From an uncultured Burkholderiales bacterium (lineage in GTDB: Bacteria > Pseudomonadota > Gammaproteobacteria > Burkholderiales > Thiobacillaceae): a stretch of 64,000 bases of DNA. Positions 36,358-44,639 of the stretch are shown here, one piece after another. The DNA is taken from the NCBI GenBank assembly GCA_937949525.1, contig CALEDT010000039.1, positions 43,764-107,763 on the forward strand. The letters are read 5' to 3'. The notes under the pieces are model-generated. The model saw only the letters and a program-made list of their open reading frames with translations, was not told the DNA's origin and did no database searches. Both the position numbers and the translations under genes were made by a program. Each line of letters starts with the position of its first letter. The stretch's first letter is position 1.

Positions 36358-37238
36358 GGCTTGGCAGCCTTCTTGGGATCGACGGTGGCACGCAGGTTCA
36401 GCCATTCCTCTGGCACCACGTACTCGCCGCCCACGGGCTTGACCGCACCGATCCACTTGAAGGCCTGTTCGGGCTCGGCGAAGTAGCTGTATTTGGCATA
36501 GATGGCCTGGCCTTCGGGGCCGGTGACGAAATCGATGAACCGCCGAGCCAGTTCGCGGTTCTTGCTGAACCTGGAAACGGCGATGGGAATGTAGCCGATA
36601 CGGGGGATATGCTGCTTGGGCAGCGGCACGGTCTCGATGCGCTCCGGATCCCAGTACTGGAACACGCGCCAGCCCACCACCGCGTCGGCGAGTTTGAGGG
36701 AGATGGCGGTGGCGGTCTGTTCGCAGGAACCGGTGTAGTTCTTGATGTTGCGCTTGAGCTGTTCGCGCTCCGCGCGGGTCAGTTCCTGCTCGAAGATCTC
36801 CACCGCGTAGGCGCCCACACAAACACCCTCGGGGTTGGCGATGGCCACCCGTAGGCCGGGTTTCAACAGATCCTTCAACCCCTTGATGTTGTGCGGGTTA
36901 CCCTTCTGCACGTTGATGGCCGGCACCACGTAAACGACGATCCTCTCGGTCTCCGGCAGCACGTCACCATTCCGCTTGGCGATCTCCATGTAGTCGGAGG
37001 ATCCTGGGAAGTAGAGGTCACCCCGCTTGGCGAGCTTCATCTGCGCTAGCACATAGCCCGAACCGCCGAACACCACGTCCACCTTGGCGCCGGTCTTCTG
37101 CTCGAAGGCCTTGACGGCATCCGTGGTGGGCGGCACGGTGGCGGCGCCGGCAAAGATGAGCAGGCTGTTGCCAGCCTGGGCGAGATTCATGCCAAAGGCA
37201 AAAACCAGGCTGGCCAGAGTGGACAAATGTGGCTTCAT
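36354..37238 (-). CDS. modA: Molybdate-type ABC transporter substrate-binding protein
   Basis: 294-aa periplasmic protein. Signal peptide MKPHLSTLASLVFAFGMNLAQA, then a type II binding fold: LLIFAGAATVPPTTDAVKAF, DVVFGGSGYVLAQMKLAKRG and GDLYFPGSSDYMEIAKR, which carry the oxyanion-binding Ser/backbone positions of the ModA family. Four cysteines may form disulfides. First gene of modABC; the ATG at 37238 begins the signal peptide, so upstream in-frame codons were excluded. Tungstate specificity cannot be ruled out. Confidence 0.9.
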   Translation of the reverse strand: MKPHLSTLASLVFAFGMNLAQAGNSLLIFAGAATVPPTTDAVKAFEQKTGAKVDVVFGGSGYVLAQMKLAKRGDLYFPGSSDYMEIAKRNGDVLPETERIVVYVVPAINVQKGNPHNIKGLKDLLKPGLRVAIANPEGVCVGAYAVEIFEQELTRAEREQLKRNIKNYTGSCEQTATAISLKLADAVVGWRVFQYWDPERIETVPLPKQHIPRIGYIPIAVSRFSKNRELARRFIDFVTGPEGQAIYAKYSYFAEPEQAFKWIGAVKPVGGEYVVPEEWLNLRATVDPKKAAKP

Positions 37239-37463
37239 GTTGAACTCACTCGACGAGTGAAGGTTGAACCTGGAAACAGACCATCCACGGCCGTCCGGCA
37301 AAGCGCCCGCGCAGGAAGCGATCATCCATCTTCGCGCCGGAACCGCGCAGGCCGCCAGCCGGCGCGCTGGACCTCGTCGCACAACGACTTCCAAGTGTCA
37401 CGGCCAGCGCAGTGAAACCGGTCCGCCATGAGCCCGAGCCAGCACATCTCCGCAAGGCTGCTA

Positions 37464-37487
37464 CGTCATGTATATAATTACATAACG
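37464..37487. promoter_or_regulatory. ModE operator 1
   Basis: CGTCATGTA-TATAAT-TACATAACG: 9-bp arms inverted with one mismatch around a 6-bp TATAAT centre. The right half matches the TACATAACG half-site of the E. coli modA operator. It overlaps an AT-rich promoter-like region, so bound ModE would repress modABC when molybdate is sufficient. Confidence 0.65.
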
Positions 37488-37541
37488 AATAAGAAAAAAT
37501 CGACGAATAAACGCCGGATCGACTATACGATGATCACCATT

Positions 37542-37565
37542 CGTTATGCAATAAAATATATCACG
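37542..37565. promoter_or_regulatory. ModE operator 2 (degenerate)
   Basis: CGTTATGCA-ATAAAA-TATATCACG has the same 9-6-9 layout as operator 1 with three mismatches between arms, and lies 78 bp upstream of it relative to modA, between operator 1 and modE. Confidence 0.5.
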
Positions 37566-37651
37566 TATCAGAGAAAACCATTGACCGACACCAAGACGAA
37601 CCGAATATCCCCCGTACCCGTCTGCGTCCGGGAAGTGAGCGGCGCGGGGCT

Positions 37652-38047
37652 TCAGTCCCCGGCGTGGGACGCTTCCGGCACCGCAAGGAAGCGCTCGAAT
37701 GCCTTGAATTCCCGTGCCACAGCGCGGGCCGCCTTGGTTTCCATGTGCTGATAGGCAACCAGCACCTCGCGTCCCAGGTCGGTCAGCCGCGCGCCACCGC
37801 CGTGGGCGCCGCCCGCGCTGGTATCCACCAGGGGCGCGACGAAACTCTTGTTCATGGCATCCACCAGATTCCAGGCCCGGCGGTAGGACATGCCATTGGC
37901 GCGCGCCGCCGCCGAGATCGAACCATGGCGGACGATCGATTCCAACAACGCCGCCTTACCCGGGCCGATGGCAGTGCTCTCGCCCATCAGCACCCGTAGC
38001 CGCGGGCGCGCGGTGAGAGCGGAACGGAGCGTGGGCGTACTTTTCAT
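37652..38047 (-). CDS. modE: ModE-type regulator, DNA-binding domain only
   Basis: 131-aa LysR-like winged-helix protein. RVLMGESTAIGPGKAALLESI...GSISAAARANGMSYRRAWNLVDAMN is the ModE N-terminal helix-turn-helix, with the following GGGARLTDLGREVL wing. The C-terminal di-MOP molybdate-binding domains of full-length ModE (about 260 aa) are absent, as in many short ModE homologues, so molybdate sensing must be indirect or through a partner. It is upstream of modABC in the same direction; the two operators lie between. Confidence 0.88.
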   Translation of the reverse strand: MKSTPTLRSALTARPRLRVLMGESTAIGPGKAALLESIVRHGSISAAARANGMSYRRAWNLVDAMNKSFVAPLVDTSAGGAHGGGARLTDLGREVLVAYQHMETKAARAVAREFKAFERFLAVPEASHAGD

Positions 38048-38406
38048 CGCGGCGGGGTATCGTCGGTGGCAATGCCGGCAAGTCTACCCGCTCGCGAGCC
38101 GCGCAACCGCCACCCACAGGGGCACCAGACCAACAAAGGGGCACCTCGAAAAACCGTCGCGGGCGGCCCGTGTGCTGCGTTGGGCTGTGCGCGCTGGCTT
38201 GCCTGACTGTCACCTCCCATTCGCTCGCGGCTTTATCTGAATGGTATCGACGCCGCTTTTCCATCCTGGGGATGGCCGATGGCAGGTCAAAGGCCACAGC
38301 CTCCGCATCGCCCGGTCGCAAGTACCGGGAATCCCAGGTGAACCGCAGTGACCCGGGGATCGCGGGGCCGCCACCGAGGACCATGCCCAGCGTCCGTCTG
38401 CCGCAC
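38048..38406. other. Non-coding gap between modE and the PEP-CTERM gene
   Basis: 359 bp. It contains a direct repeat GGGGCACC (38119-38126 and 38138-38145) and a loose inverted pair (AAAAACCGTCGCGGGCG near 38150, CGCTCGCGGCTTTA near 38225) bounding about 90 bp. This could be a remnant of a mobile element or a dispersed repeat, but nothing decisive is visible. Long open frames on the plus strand here are antisense to the neighbouring gene. Confidence 0.4.
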
Positions 38407-39282
38407 TCAGGCTGCCGGACGCCGGCGCAGCCAGGCCAACGCGGCGCAGCCCGCCAACAGCAGGGCCAGCGCGCCGGGCTCGTCGATGGTCGGCACTTCA
38501 TTGATGCCGATGCGCACGCGGTAGGCGCCGTCGTTATCGTCATACGCTCCGGGAGCGCCGACAAAACCGAAGCCGTCCGGGATACCCAGGAACAGGCGCG
38601 TCGCGCCCGCCGGGGCGATGAATTCTTGGATGACGCTACTGCTGGTGACACCATCGCCGATGTAGAACACTTGCCCGAGCAGCGGGCTGAGCGTCAGGAA
38701 TTCGATGCCGAGACCGCTCGGGGTGAAGTCCAGCGTGGCAGGCGCCGGGCCGGTACTCGGGATGCCATCGTCCAGGAACACGCCGGTGAGGGGCCCTTGC
38801 GGCCCTTTGTAACCGCTGATGCCGTCCAACGCACTCAGGTCGCTGCCGGCCAGGCCGTTACCGCCGGGGCCGAAGTAGGGCGGGCCGAAACCGAGGAAGA
38901 AGTGGACACCGCCAATCGCCGGATCGACCACGCGGATCACGTCTCCGCCGCTGACCGCGATGAACGGCGGCAAGGTCTCCTTGATTTCTTCCGGCGTATC
39001 GAAACCATGGCGGATCAGATGCGTGCCCGGGCCGGTCCAGGGTAGCGACGCATCGGGGATGGTCACATCGGTGCGACCGGCGAGGAAAATGGCATCGCTG
39101 CCCCGCACGGTCACATCGATGATGGCCGCGTGGCTGACCGTGGCACTCAAGGCGGCGGCGATTGCGGCTAGAAATAGCGATCTCTTGGTCTTGGCTCCTT
39201 GTCGAGTGTTTGCAAAGCGTTTTGACGTCTGCGCCGCGCGAGTGCCGTCGATCCACAAGAACTCCCCATCGACACCAAACAC
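38407..39282 (-). CDS. PEP-CTERM-type exported protein, start uncertain
   Basis: Up to 291 aa. The mature part begins after a clear signal peptide (KRSLFLAAIAAALSATVSHA). A beta-rich body follows, with DVTVRGSDAIFLAGRTDVTI and IGGVHFFLGFGPPYFGPGG. It ends in a sorting signal: DEPG, a hydrophobic helix GALALLLAGCAALAWL, and a basic tail RRR, i.e. the exosortase-recognised PEP-CTERM layout with DEPG instead of VPEP. The start is a puzzle: AAGGAG lies just before the signal peptide but no ATG/GTG/TTG follows it. The annotated GTG at 39282 adds 30 non-signal-like residues. Exosortase genes are not in the window. Confidence 0.7.
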   Translation of the reverse strand: MFGVDGEFLWIDGTRAAQTSKRFANTRQGAKTKRSLFLAAIAAALSATVSHAAIIDVTVRGSDAIFLAGRTDVTIPDASLPWTGPGTHLIRHGFDTPEEIKETLPPFIAVSGGDVIRVVDPAIGGVHFFLGFGPPYFGPGGNGLAGSDLSALDGISGYKGPQGPLTGVFLDDGIPSTGPAPATLDFTPSGLGIEFLTLSPLLGQVFYIGDGVTSSSVIQEFIAPAGATRLFLGIPDGFGFVGAPGAYDDNDGAYRVRIGINEVPTIDEPGALALLLAGCAALAWLRRRPAA

Positions 39283-39637
39283 GGCTCGACCACGGCGCTC
39301 CGAGGAAGTCGGTTCCGGCTTCGGCGGGCGCTATCGCACGGTTGGGGAGCGCAGCGTCGCCACACGCCGGTTTCAAGCAATTATCGTGCCTCACACTCGA
39401 ATCACGCTCACCGCAAGGGAAATCGCCCGATCGAGACGCGCCGCTCCACGCCATGTGTAAAATTCGCCGACACCCGCCTGATGCTCACGAGTGAAGGCCT
39501 GTTTCGGCGCTTCGCCCGCCGCAAGCAACGCATCCCCGGCGTCACTCCCCGCCCCACTGTCGCCTCTGCCATACCCTCTGTAAACTGACACTCTTTCCCG
39601 CAGCTTCGACCGGCCCCGCCGGTGCGCAGGAGGTATC
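39283..39637. other. Intergenic gap upstream of the FadL gene
   Basis: 355 bp between divergent genes with no credible coding region. AGGAGG at 39628-39633 is the FadL ribosome-binding site; TAAACT at 39581-39586 is a weak candidate -10 for it. I see no repeat or operator. Confidence 0.4.
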
Positions 39638-40801
39638 ATGTTTCGTTACGCCCTAGCCGCGTCGCTGACCGCGATGCTGACGGCCGGCGGCGCACACGCT
39701 GCCGCCTTCGCCCTGATGGACATGGATGCCAGCGGCCTGGGCAACGCCCATGCGGGCCGGGCCGCGGCAGCCGAGGATGCCGGCACGGTGTTCCACAATC
39801 CGGCCGGTCTGGTCTACGTCGACGGCCGGCAGATGGTGATGGCCGCGACCATGCATCGGAGCAGGCTGCGCTTCCGCGATGACGACCCGGCCTCCCTCGG
39901 CGACGGCGGCGACGCCGGCCGAGCCATCGTTTCACCCAGCGTCTATTACGCTGGAACAGTGACCCCGGATATCCGTTTCGGTCTGGGCATCAACCGGCCC
40001 TTCGGCGTGGACATCGCCTACCAGACACCATGGGCCGGGCAGACGCGGGCGACGTCGACGCGCGTGCGCTCGACCGAGATCAATCCGGCCCTGGCCTGGC
40101 GCGCATCGTCCCTGGTCGCGGTGGGTGCGGGGCTGTCGTGGCGCCATCTGGAGGTGGAAACGACGCGCCTGGACGCGGTCAATCCGGCCGCCGCGTCGAT
40201 CAAGCTGCGTGGTGACGATGGTGCGCTGGGCTGGAACGCCGGTGTGATCTGGGATGCGGATGGCTTCACCCGCGTCGGCATGGCTTACCGTTCGAGCACA
40301 CGCCATCGCGCCCAAGGCCGCGTCGGCGGGGCTGCCGCGCGCGTCGATTTCGATCTGCCGGACACCTGGTCGCTCAGCTTGTGGCAAAGGCTGAATCCGC
40401 GCTGGGAGGTGCTCGCCGATGTCACCCGTACCGGCTGGAGCAACTTCGACCGGCTCGACAACCAGGTCACCGACGATGGCTGGGAGGATGCCTGGCGCCT
40501 GTCGCTGGGCGTCAACTACCGTCATTCGCGCGAGTGGACCTGGCGCGTGGGCGTGGCCTACGACGAGTCGCCGGTGCCGGACGCACAGCGCCGCAGCCCC
40601 CGGCTGCCCGACGCCGACCGCACCTGGGTGGCCATGGGCGGCCAGTACCGCCTGGGGCCTTATCGCGCGGTCGATTTCGGCTATGCCCACGGCTTCGTGC
40701 GCGACGCGCGCAGCGAGCACAGTGAGGCCGGCAACACCCTGCGTGGCCTGTATCAGAGCCGCCACGACCTGCTCGGCATGCAGTACACCCACGGTTTCTG
40801 A
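39638..40801 (+). CDS. FadL/OmpP1-family outer-membrane transporter
   Basis: 387-aa outer-membrane beta-barrel. Signal peptide MFRYALAASLTAMLTAGGAHA, then the FadL N-terminal hatch signature SGLGNAHAGRAAAAEDAGTVFHNPAGL, alternating amphipathic strands (e.g. PDIRFGLGINRPFGVDIAY), and C-terminal Phe (MQYTHGF), typical for Bam-dependent insertion. FadL proteins admit long-chain fatty acids or other hydrophobics. AGGAGG is 4 nt before the ATG. An acyl-activating enzyme follows after 7 bp, which supports uptake coupled to activation. Confidence 0.9.
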   Translation: MFRYALAASLTAMLTAGGAHAAAFALMDMDASGLGNAHAGRAAAAEDAGTVFHNPAGLVYVDGRQMVMAATMHRSRLRFRDDDPASLGDGGDAGRAIVSPSVYYAGTVTPDIRFGLGINRPFGVDIAYQTPWAGQTRATSTRVRSTEINPALAWRASSLVAVGAGLSWRHLEVETTRLDAVNPAAASIKLRGDDGALGWNAGVIWDADGFTRVGMAYRSSTRHRAQGRVGGAAARVDFDLPDTWSLSLWQRLNPRWEVLADVTRTGWSNFDRLDNQVTDDGWEDAWRLSLGVNYRHSREWTWRVGVAYDESPVPDAQRRSPRLPDADRTWVAMGGQYRLGPYRAVDFGYAHGFVRDARSEHSEAGNTLRGLYQSRHDLLGMQYTHGF

Positions 40802-40808
40802 ACCCGCC

Positions 40809-42371
40809 ATGCGCGCGCCCACCCTGTCGCCCGGCGTTCCTCCCGGCGATACCCTGTTCGCCGCGCTGGTCGCGGCGGCCCGCCGTTTCGGCGGCATCCC
40901 GGGTCAGTGGGAGGACCAGAAACCCGGCAGCTATGCCTACCGCGATCTGGTCAAGATGACGCTGGCACTGGGGCGTCTGGGGTGCAAGGTGAGCGCGCCG
41001 GGCGAACACGTCGGCGTGCTGATGCCCAACCTGGCGGCCACGCCCTGTCTGACCATCGGCCTGTCCGCCTTCGGACGCGTGCCCTGCCTGCTCAACTACA
41101 CCGCCGGGGTCGATGCCATGCAGAGCGCCTGCCGCACCGCCTGCATCGATACCGTGCTGACTTCGCGCCTGTTCCTGGCCAAGGCCGGTCTGGAGGAACA
41201 GGCTGCGGCCCTGCGCGACGTGCGCCTGCTCTATCTGGAGGATCTGCGCGCCCGCTTCGGTCTGCTCGACAAGCTGTGGCTGATGGGCTACGCGCTGTGG
41301 GCGCCGCTGCGCGCGGTGCCCGCCGGTGATCCCGAAGCGCCGGCGGTGGTGCTGTTCACCTCCGGCACCGAAGGCAAGCCCAAAGGCGTGGTGCTGTCGC
41401 ATCGCGCGCTGCTCGCCAACATCGGCCAGATCCTGGCGACCTGGGATTTCGGTCCGCAGGATACGGTGCTCAACGCGCTGCCCATGTTCCATTCCTTCGG
41501 CTTCACCGCCGGTACGCTGCTGCCCATGTTGGCCGGAGCCCGTCTGGTGATCTACACCAGCCCGCTGCACTTCAAGGTCATCCCGGAACTGGTGCGCAGC
41601 AAACAGGCCACCGTGCTGTTCGGCACCAGCACCTTCTTCCAGCACTATGCGCGCCATGCCGAACCGGGCGATCTGCACAGCCTGCGCTATGTGGTGGCCG
41701 GCGCCGAGAAGCTGTCCGACGCGGTACGTGCGCTGTGGAAGGAACGCCACGGCATCGACATCCTGGAAGGCTACGGCGCCACGGAAACCGCGCCGGTGCT
41801 GGCGGTCAACACACCGGACGACAACCGCCCGGGCACCGTCGGCATGCTGCTGCCCGGCGTGCAGGCCAAGCTGCTGCCGGTACCCGGCATCGCGCGCGGC
41901 GGTGAGCTGCACGTGCGCTGCCCGAACCTGATGTCCGGCTATTACCGCCCGGAGGCACCCTGCGTGCTGGAGCCGCCGGCATCCGCCGCCGGCGCCGGCT
42001 GGTACAACACCGGCGACGTGGTCGAGCTCGATGCCGATGGCTTTCTCACCATCCAGGGCCGCCTCAAGCGTTTCGCCAAGATCGCCGGCGAAATGGTGTC
42101 ACTGGAGGTGGTGGAGAACCTGGCGCGCAGCGTGTCCGGCGAGGCCCTGCATGCCGCCACCTGCGTGTCCGACGCCGCGCGCGGCGAGGTCATCGTGCTG
42201 TTCACCACCGATTCCGAACTGACCCGCGACCAACTCTCCGCCGCCGCGCGCGGCCTGGGCTATCCGGAACTCTGTGTGCCGCGCCGCATCCGCGTGGTGC
42301 CGGACCTGCCCTTGCTGGGCACCGGCAAGGTGGATTACGTGCGTCTGAAGGAATCGGCGCAGAGTGCGTAA
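40809..42371 (+). CDS. Acyl-CoA/acyl-ACP synthetase (AMP-forming), Aas C-terminal-like
   Basis: 520-aa ANL-superfamily ligase activating fatty acids as acyl-AMP. P-loop LFTSGTEGKPKGVVLSH (about 178-194), A4/A5 motifs VVAGAEKLSDAV and LEGYGATETAPVLAV, and hinge region YNTGDVVELDADGFLTIQGRLKRFAKIAGEM, ending LPLLGTGKVDYVRLKE with the catalytic Lys. It most resembles the acyl-ACP synthetase half of Aas, but the N-terminal PlsC acyltransferase half is absent. Start ATG 40809; no strong Shine-Dalgarno. Forms a two-gene unit with fadL-like. Confidence 0.9.
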   Translation: MRAPTLSPGVPPGDTLFAALVAAARRFGGIPGQWEDQKPGSYAYRDLVKMTLALGRLGCKVSAPGEHVGVLMPNLAATPCLTIGLSAFGRVPCLLNYTAGVDAMQSACRTACIDTVLTSRLFLAKAGLEEQAAALRDVRLLYLEDLRARFGLLDKLWLMGYALWAPLRAVPAGDPEAPAVVLFTSGTEGKPKGVVLSHRALLANIGQILATWDFGPQDTVLNALPMFHSFGFTAGTLLPMLAGARLVIYTSPLHFKVIPELVRSKQATVLFGTSTFFQHYARHAEPGDLHSLRYVVAGAEKLSDAVRALWKERHGIDILEGYGATETAPVLAVNTPDDNRPGTVGMLLPGVQAKLLPVPGIARGGELHVRCPNLMSGYYRPEAPCVLEPPASAAGAGWYNTGDVVELDADGFLTIQGRLKRFAKIAGEMVSLEVVENLARSVSGEALHAATCVSDAARGEVIVLFTTDSELTRDQLSAAARGLGYPELCVPRRIRVVPDLPLLGTGKVDYVRLKESAQSA

Positions 42372-42436
42372 TGCCGCACCGCCCGGCGATGTGCCCTTGA
42401 AAACGCGCAATGGCGGCTAAACATAAACGGCGTGGA

Positions 42437-42442
42437 TATAAT
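42437..42442 (+). promoter_or_regulatory. Perfect -10 hexamer (TATAAT) for fmdB
   Basis: TATAAT 30 bp before the fmdB ATG in an AT-richer patch. No good -35 is present at 16-18 bp, so an activator or alternative recognition may be needed. Confidence 0.45.
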
Positions 42443-42471
42443 TCGCCCAATTTTCGTTTCCGGAGAACGCC

Positions 42472-42723
42472 ATGCCCATCTACGCCTACAAATGCACCGA
42501 ATGCGGCCACGAAATGGATGTGATGCACAAGATCGACGACGCCGCACCCACCGACTGCCCTGCCTGCGGCCGGCCGGCCCTAGCCAAGCAGTTGTCGGCC
42601 GCAGGCTTCCAGCTCAAGGGTTCCGGCTATTACGCCACCGACTTCAAGAACGGCGGCGCCAAGCCCGCCGAAGCGCCCTCGCCGGCATGCGGCACCGGCG
42701 CCTGCCCGGCCTGCGCCGGCTGA
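42472..42723 (+). CDS. FmdB-family zinc-ribbon protein
   Basis: 83-aa small protein. MPIYAYKCTECGHEMDVMHKI and CPACGRPALAKQLSAAGF form the two CxxC knuckles of the FmdB/CxxC_CxxC_SSSS zinc ribbon. A Gly/Ala/Pro-rich tail ends with additional cysteines (ACGTGACPACAG). It is preceded by CGGAG 7 nt before the ATG and followed by a terminator, then aspS, the conserved gammaproteobacterial order. Function is not well defined; a regulatory or RNA/DNA-binding role is suggested for relatives. Confidence 0.92.
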   Translation: MPIYAYKCTECGHEMDVMHKIDDAAPTDCPACGRPALAKQLSAAGFQLKGSGYYATDFKNGGAKPAEAPSPACGTGACPACAG

Positions 42724-42741
42724 ATTCTCCGGTACGCCGCG

Positions 42742-42777
42742 ATCGGGCAAACGCGCAGGCGTTTGCCCGATTTGTTT
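42742..42777 (+). terminator. Rho-independent terminator between fmdB and aspS
   Basis: Perfect 13-bp stem ATCGGGCAAACGC (42742-42754) / GCGTTTGCCCGAT (42759-42771) with loop GCAG, followed by TTGTTT. It would separate fmdB from aspS transcription at least partly. Confidence 0.85.
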
Positions 42778-42845
42778 CAGCTCCCGATACACGCGATGCG
42801 TGACGGGCATCGAACCGCCCCCCCTGCCTCGAGGAAACCTCATCC

Positions 42846-44627
42846 ATGCGTACCCACTATTGCGGCGCCGTGACCAGCGCGGACATCGATTCCACCATCG
42901 CCCTATGCGGCTGGGCGCACCGCCGGCGCGATCACGGCGGCGTGATCTTCATCGATCTGCGTGACCTGAAGGGCACCGTGCAGGTGGTGGTCGATCCGGA
43001 CACCCCCGAGGCATTCGCGCTGGCCGAGGACGTGCGCGGCGAGTTCGTGCTGCGCGTGGTCGGCCGGGTACGCGCGCGACCGGCCGGCACGGAGAACCCC
43101 AACCTGCCGACCGGCATGGTGGAAGTGCTGACCCAGTCGCTGGAAGTGCTGAACCCCTCGCTGACGCCGCCGTTCCAGTTGGACGACGAGCACATCCACG
43201 AGAACATCCGCCTGCAGTATCGTTATCTGGACCTGCGCCGCGAGCCGATGCAGCGCAATCTGCGCCTGCGCTACCGGGTCGCCAAGCTGATGCGCGACTA
43301 TCTCGACCAGCATGGCTTCATGGAGATCGAGACGCCGATGCTGACGCGCTCCACGCCGGAGGGGGCGCGCGATTACCTGGTACCGTCGCGCGTGCACGAT
43401 GGCATGTTCTACGCACTGCCGCAATCGCCGCAGTTGTTCAAACAATTACTGATGGTGTCCGGCTTCGATCGCTATTTCCAGATCACCAAATGCTTCCGCG
43501 ACGAGGATCTGCGTGCCGACCGGCAGCCGGAGTTCACGCAGGTCGACCTGGAAACCTCCTTCCTCGGCGAGGAGGAGATCATGACCCTGGTGGAAGGCAT
43601 GATCCGCGACGTGTTCGGCAAGGCGTTGGAAGTCGAGCTGCCCAATCCGTTCCCGCGCCTCACCTATGCCGAGGCGATGCGCCGCTACGGCTCGGACAAA
43701 CCCGATCTGCGCGTGACGCTGGAACTGACCGAACTGACCGACGTGATGCGCGACGTCGATTTCAAGGTGTTCTCCGGCCCGGCCAACGATGCCGGCGGCC
43801 GCGTCGCGGCCTTGCGCGTGCCCGGTGGCGCGGAGTTCAGCCGTGGCGAGATCGATGCCTGGACCGAGTTCGTCAAGATCTACGGCGCCAGGGGCCTGGC
43901 CTGGATCAAGGTCAACCAGCGCGCTCAGGGGCGCGACGGGCTGCAATCGCCCATCGTCAAGAACCTGCACGACGCCGCGCTGACCGAGACGCTGGCCCGC
44001 ACCGGCGCGCAGGATGGCGACATCCTGTTCTTCGGCGCCGACAAAGCCAAGGTGGTCAACGACGCGCTGGGCGCGTTGCGCAGCAGGATCGGCCACGACA
44101 AGGGCTATCTCGACGGCCGCGCCTGGGCGCCGCTGTGGGTGGTGGATTTCCCCATGTTCGAGTGGAATGAGGACGAACAGCGTTGGGACGCGCTGCACCA
44201 CCCGTTCACCAGTCCCAAGGACGGGCACGAGGACTACCTCGCCGACAATCCCGGCGCGGCGCTGTCCAAAGCCTACGACATGGTCTTGAACGGCTGGGAG
44301 GTGGGCGGCGGCTCCGTGCGTATCCACCGCGAAGCGGTACAGGAAAAGGTGTTCGCCGCGCTCAACATCGGCCCCAACGAACGACGCGAAAAGTTCGGTT
44401 TCCTGCTCGATGCGCTGCAATACGGCGCGCCGCCGCATGGCGGACTGGCGTTCGGCCTGGACCGGCTGGTCACGCTGATGGCCGGTGCCGAATCGATCCG
44501 CGACGTGATCGCCTTCCCCAAGACCCAACGCGCCTCCTGCCTGATGACTTCGGCGCCCAACGCGGTCGACGAAAAGCAGTTGCGCGAGCTGCACATCCGC
44601 CTGCGCAACCCGCCGGCCGCGGGCTGA
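42846..44627 (+). CDS. aspS: Aspartate-tRNA ligase (probably non-discriminating Asp/Asn type)
   Basis: 593-aa class IIb aminoacyl-tRNA synthetase. N-terminal OB anticodon-binding domain (about 1-110), class II motif 1 around [20 protein letters not shown], motif 2 [22 protein letters not shown] (split), bacterial GAD insertion (about 290-420), and motif 3 [15 protein letters not shown] near the C terminus. The OB domain has RRRDHGG with His30, the residue associated with non-discriminating AspRS in bacteria that make Asn-tRNA by transamidation; E. coli has Leu at this position. Length is normal (about 590). Confidence 0.96.
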   Translation: MRTHYCGAVTSADIDSTIALCGWAHRRRDHGGVIFIDLRDLKGTVQVVVDPDTPEAFALAEDVRGEFVLRVVGRVRARPAGTENPNLPTGMVEVLTQSLEVLNPSLTPPFQLDDEHIHENIRLQYRYLDLRREPMQRNLRLRYRVAKLMRDYLDQHGFMEIETPMLTRSTPEGARDYLVPSRVHDGMFYALPQSPQLFKQLLMVSGFDRYFQITKCFRDEDLRADRQPEFTQVDLETSFLGEEEIMTLVEGMIRDVFGKALEVELPNPFPRLTYAEAMRRYGSDKPDLRVTLELTELTDVMRDVDFKVFSGPANDAGGRVAALRVPGGAEFSRGEIDAWTEFVKIYGARGLAWIKVNQRAQGRDGLQSPIVKNLHDAALTETLARTGAQDGDILFFGADKAKVVNDALGALRSRIGHDKGYLDGRAWAPLWVVDFPMFEWNEDEQRWDALHHPFTSPKDGHEDYLADNPGAALSKAYDMVLNGWEVGGGSVRIHREAVQEKVFAALNIGPNERREKFGFLLDALQYGAPPHGGLAFGLDRLVTLMAGAESIRDVIAFPKTQRASCLMTSAPNAVDEKQLRELHIRLRNPPAAG

Positions 44628-44639
44628 CCGGGCGGGCGT

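Larger units (their letters stand above)
37239..37651. other. AT-rich regulatory gap between modE and modA
   Basis: 413 bp without a credible gene. The central part (about 37465-37575) is strikingly AT-rich for this chromosome and holds two ModE-box palindromes. The region next to modA (37239-37440) is of ordinary composition and I see no further signal there. Confidence 0.6.

Noticed and set aside
37261..37285. GTTGAACCTGGAAACAG upstream of modA as a third copy of the terminal-inverted-repeat family
   Set aside because: Only about 14 bp resemble the repeat end, with an extra base, and there is no partner arm or internal homology nearby.
40809..42371. Full-length Aas (acyltransferase plus synthetase)
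   Set aside because: Only the synthetase half is present; the region upstream encodes a FadL barrel, not a PlsC domain.
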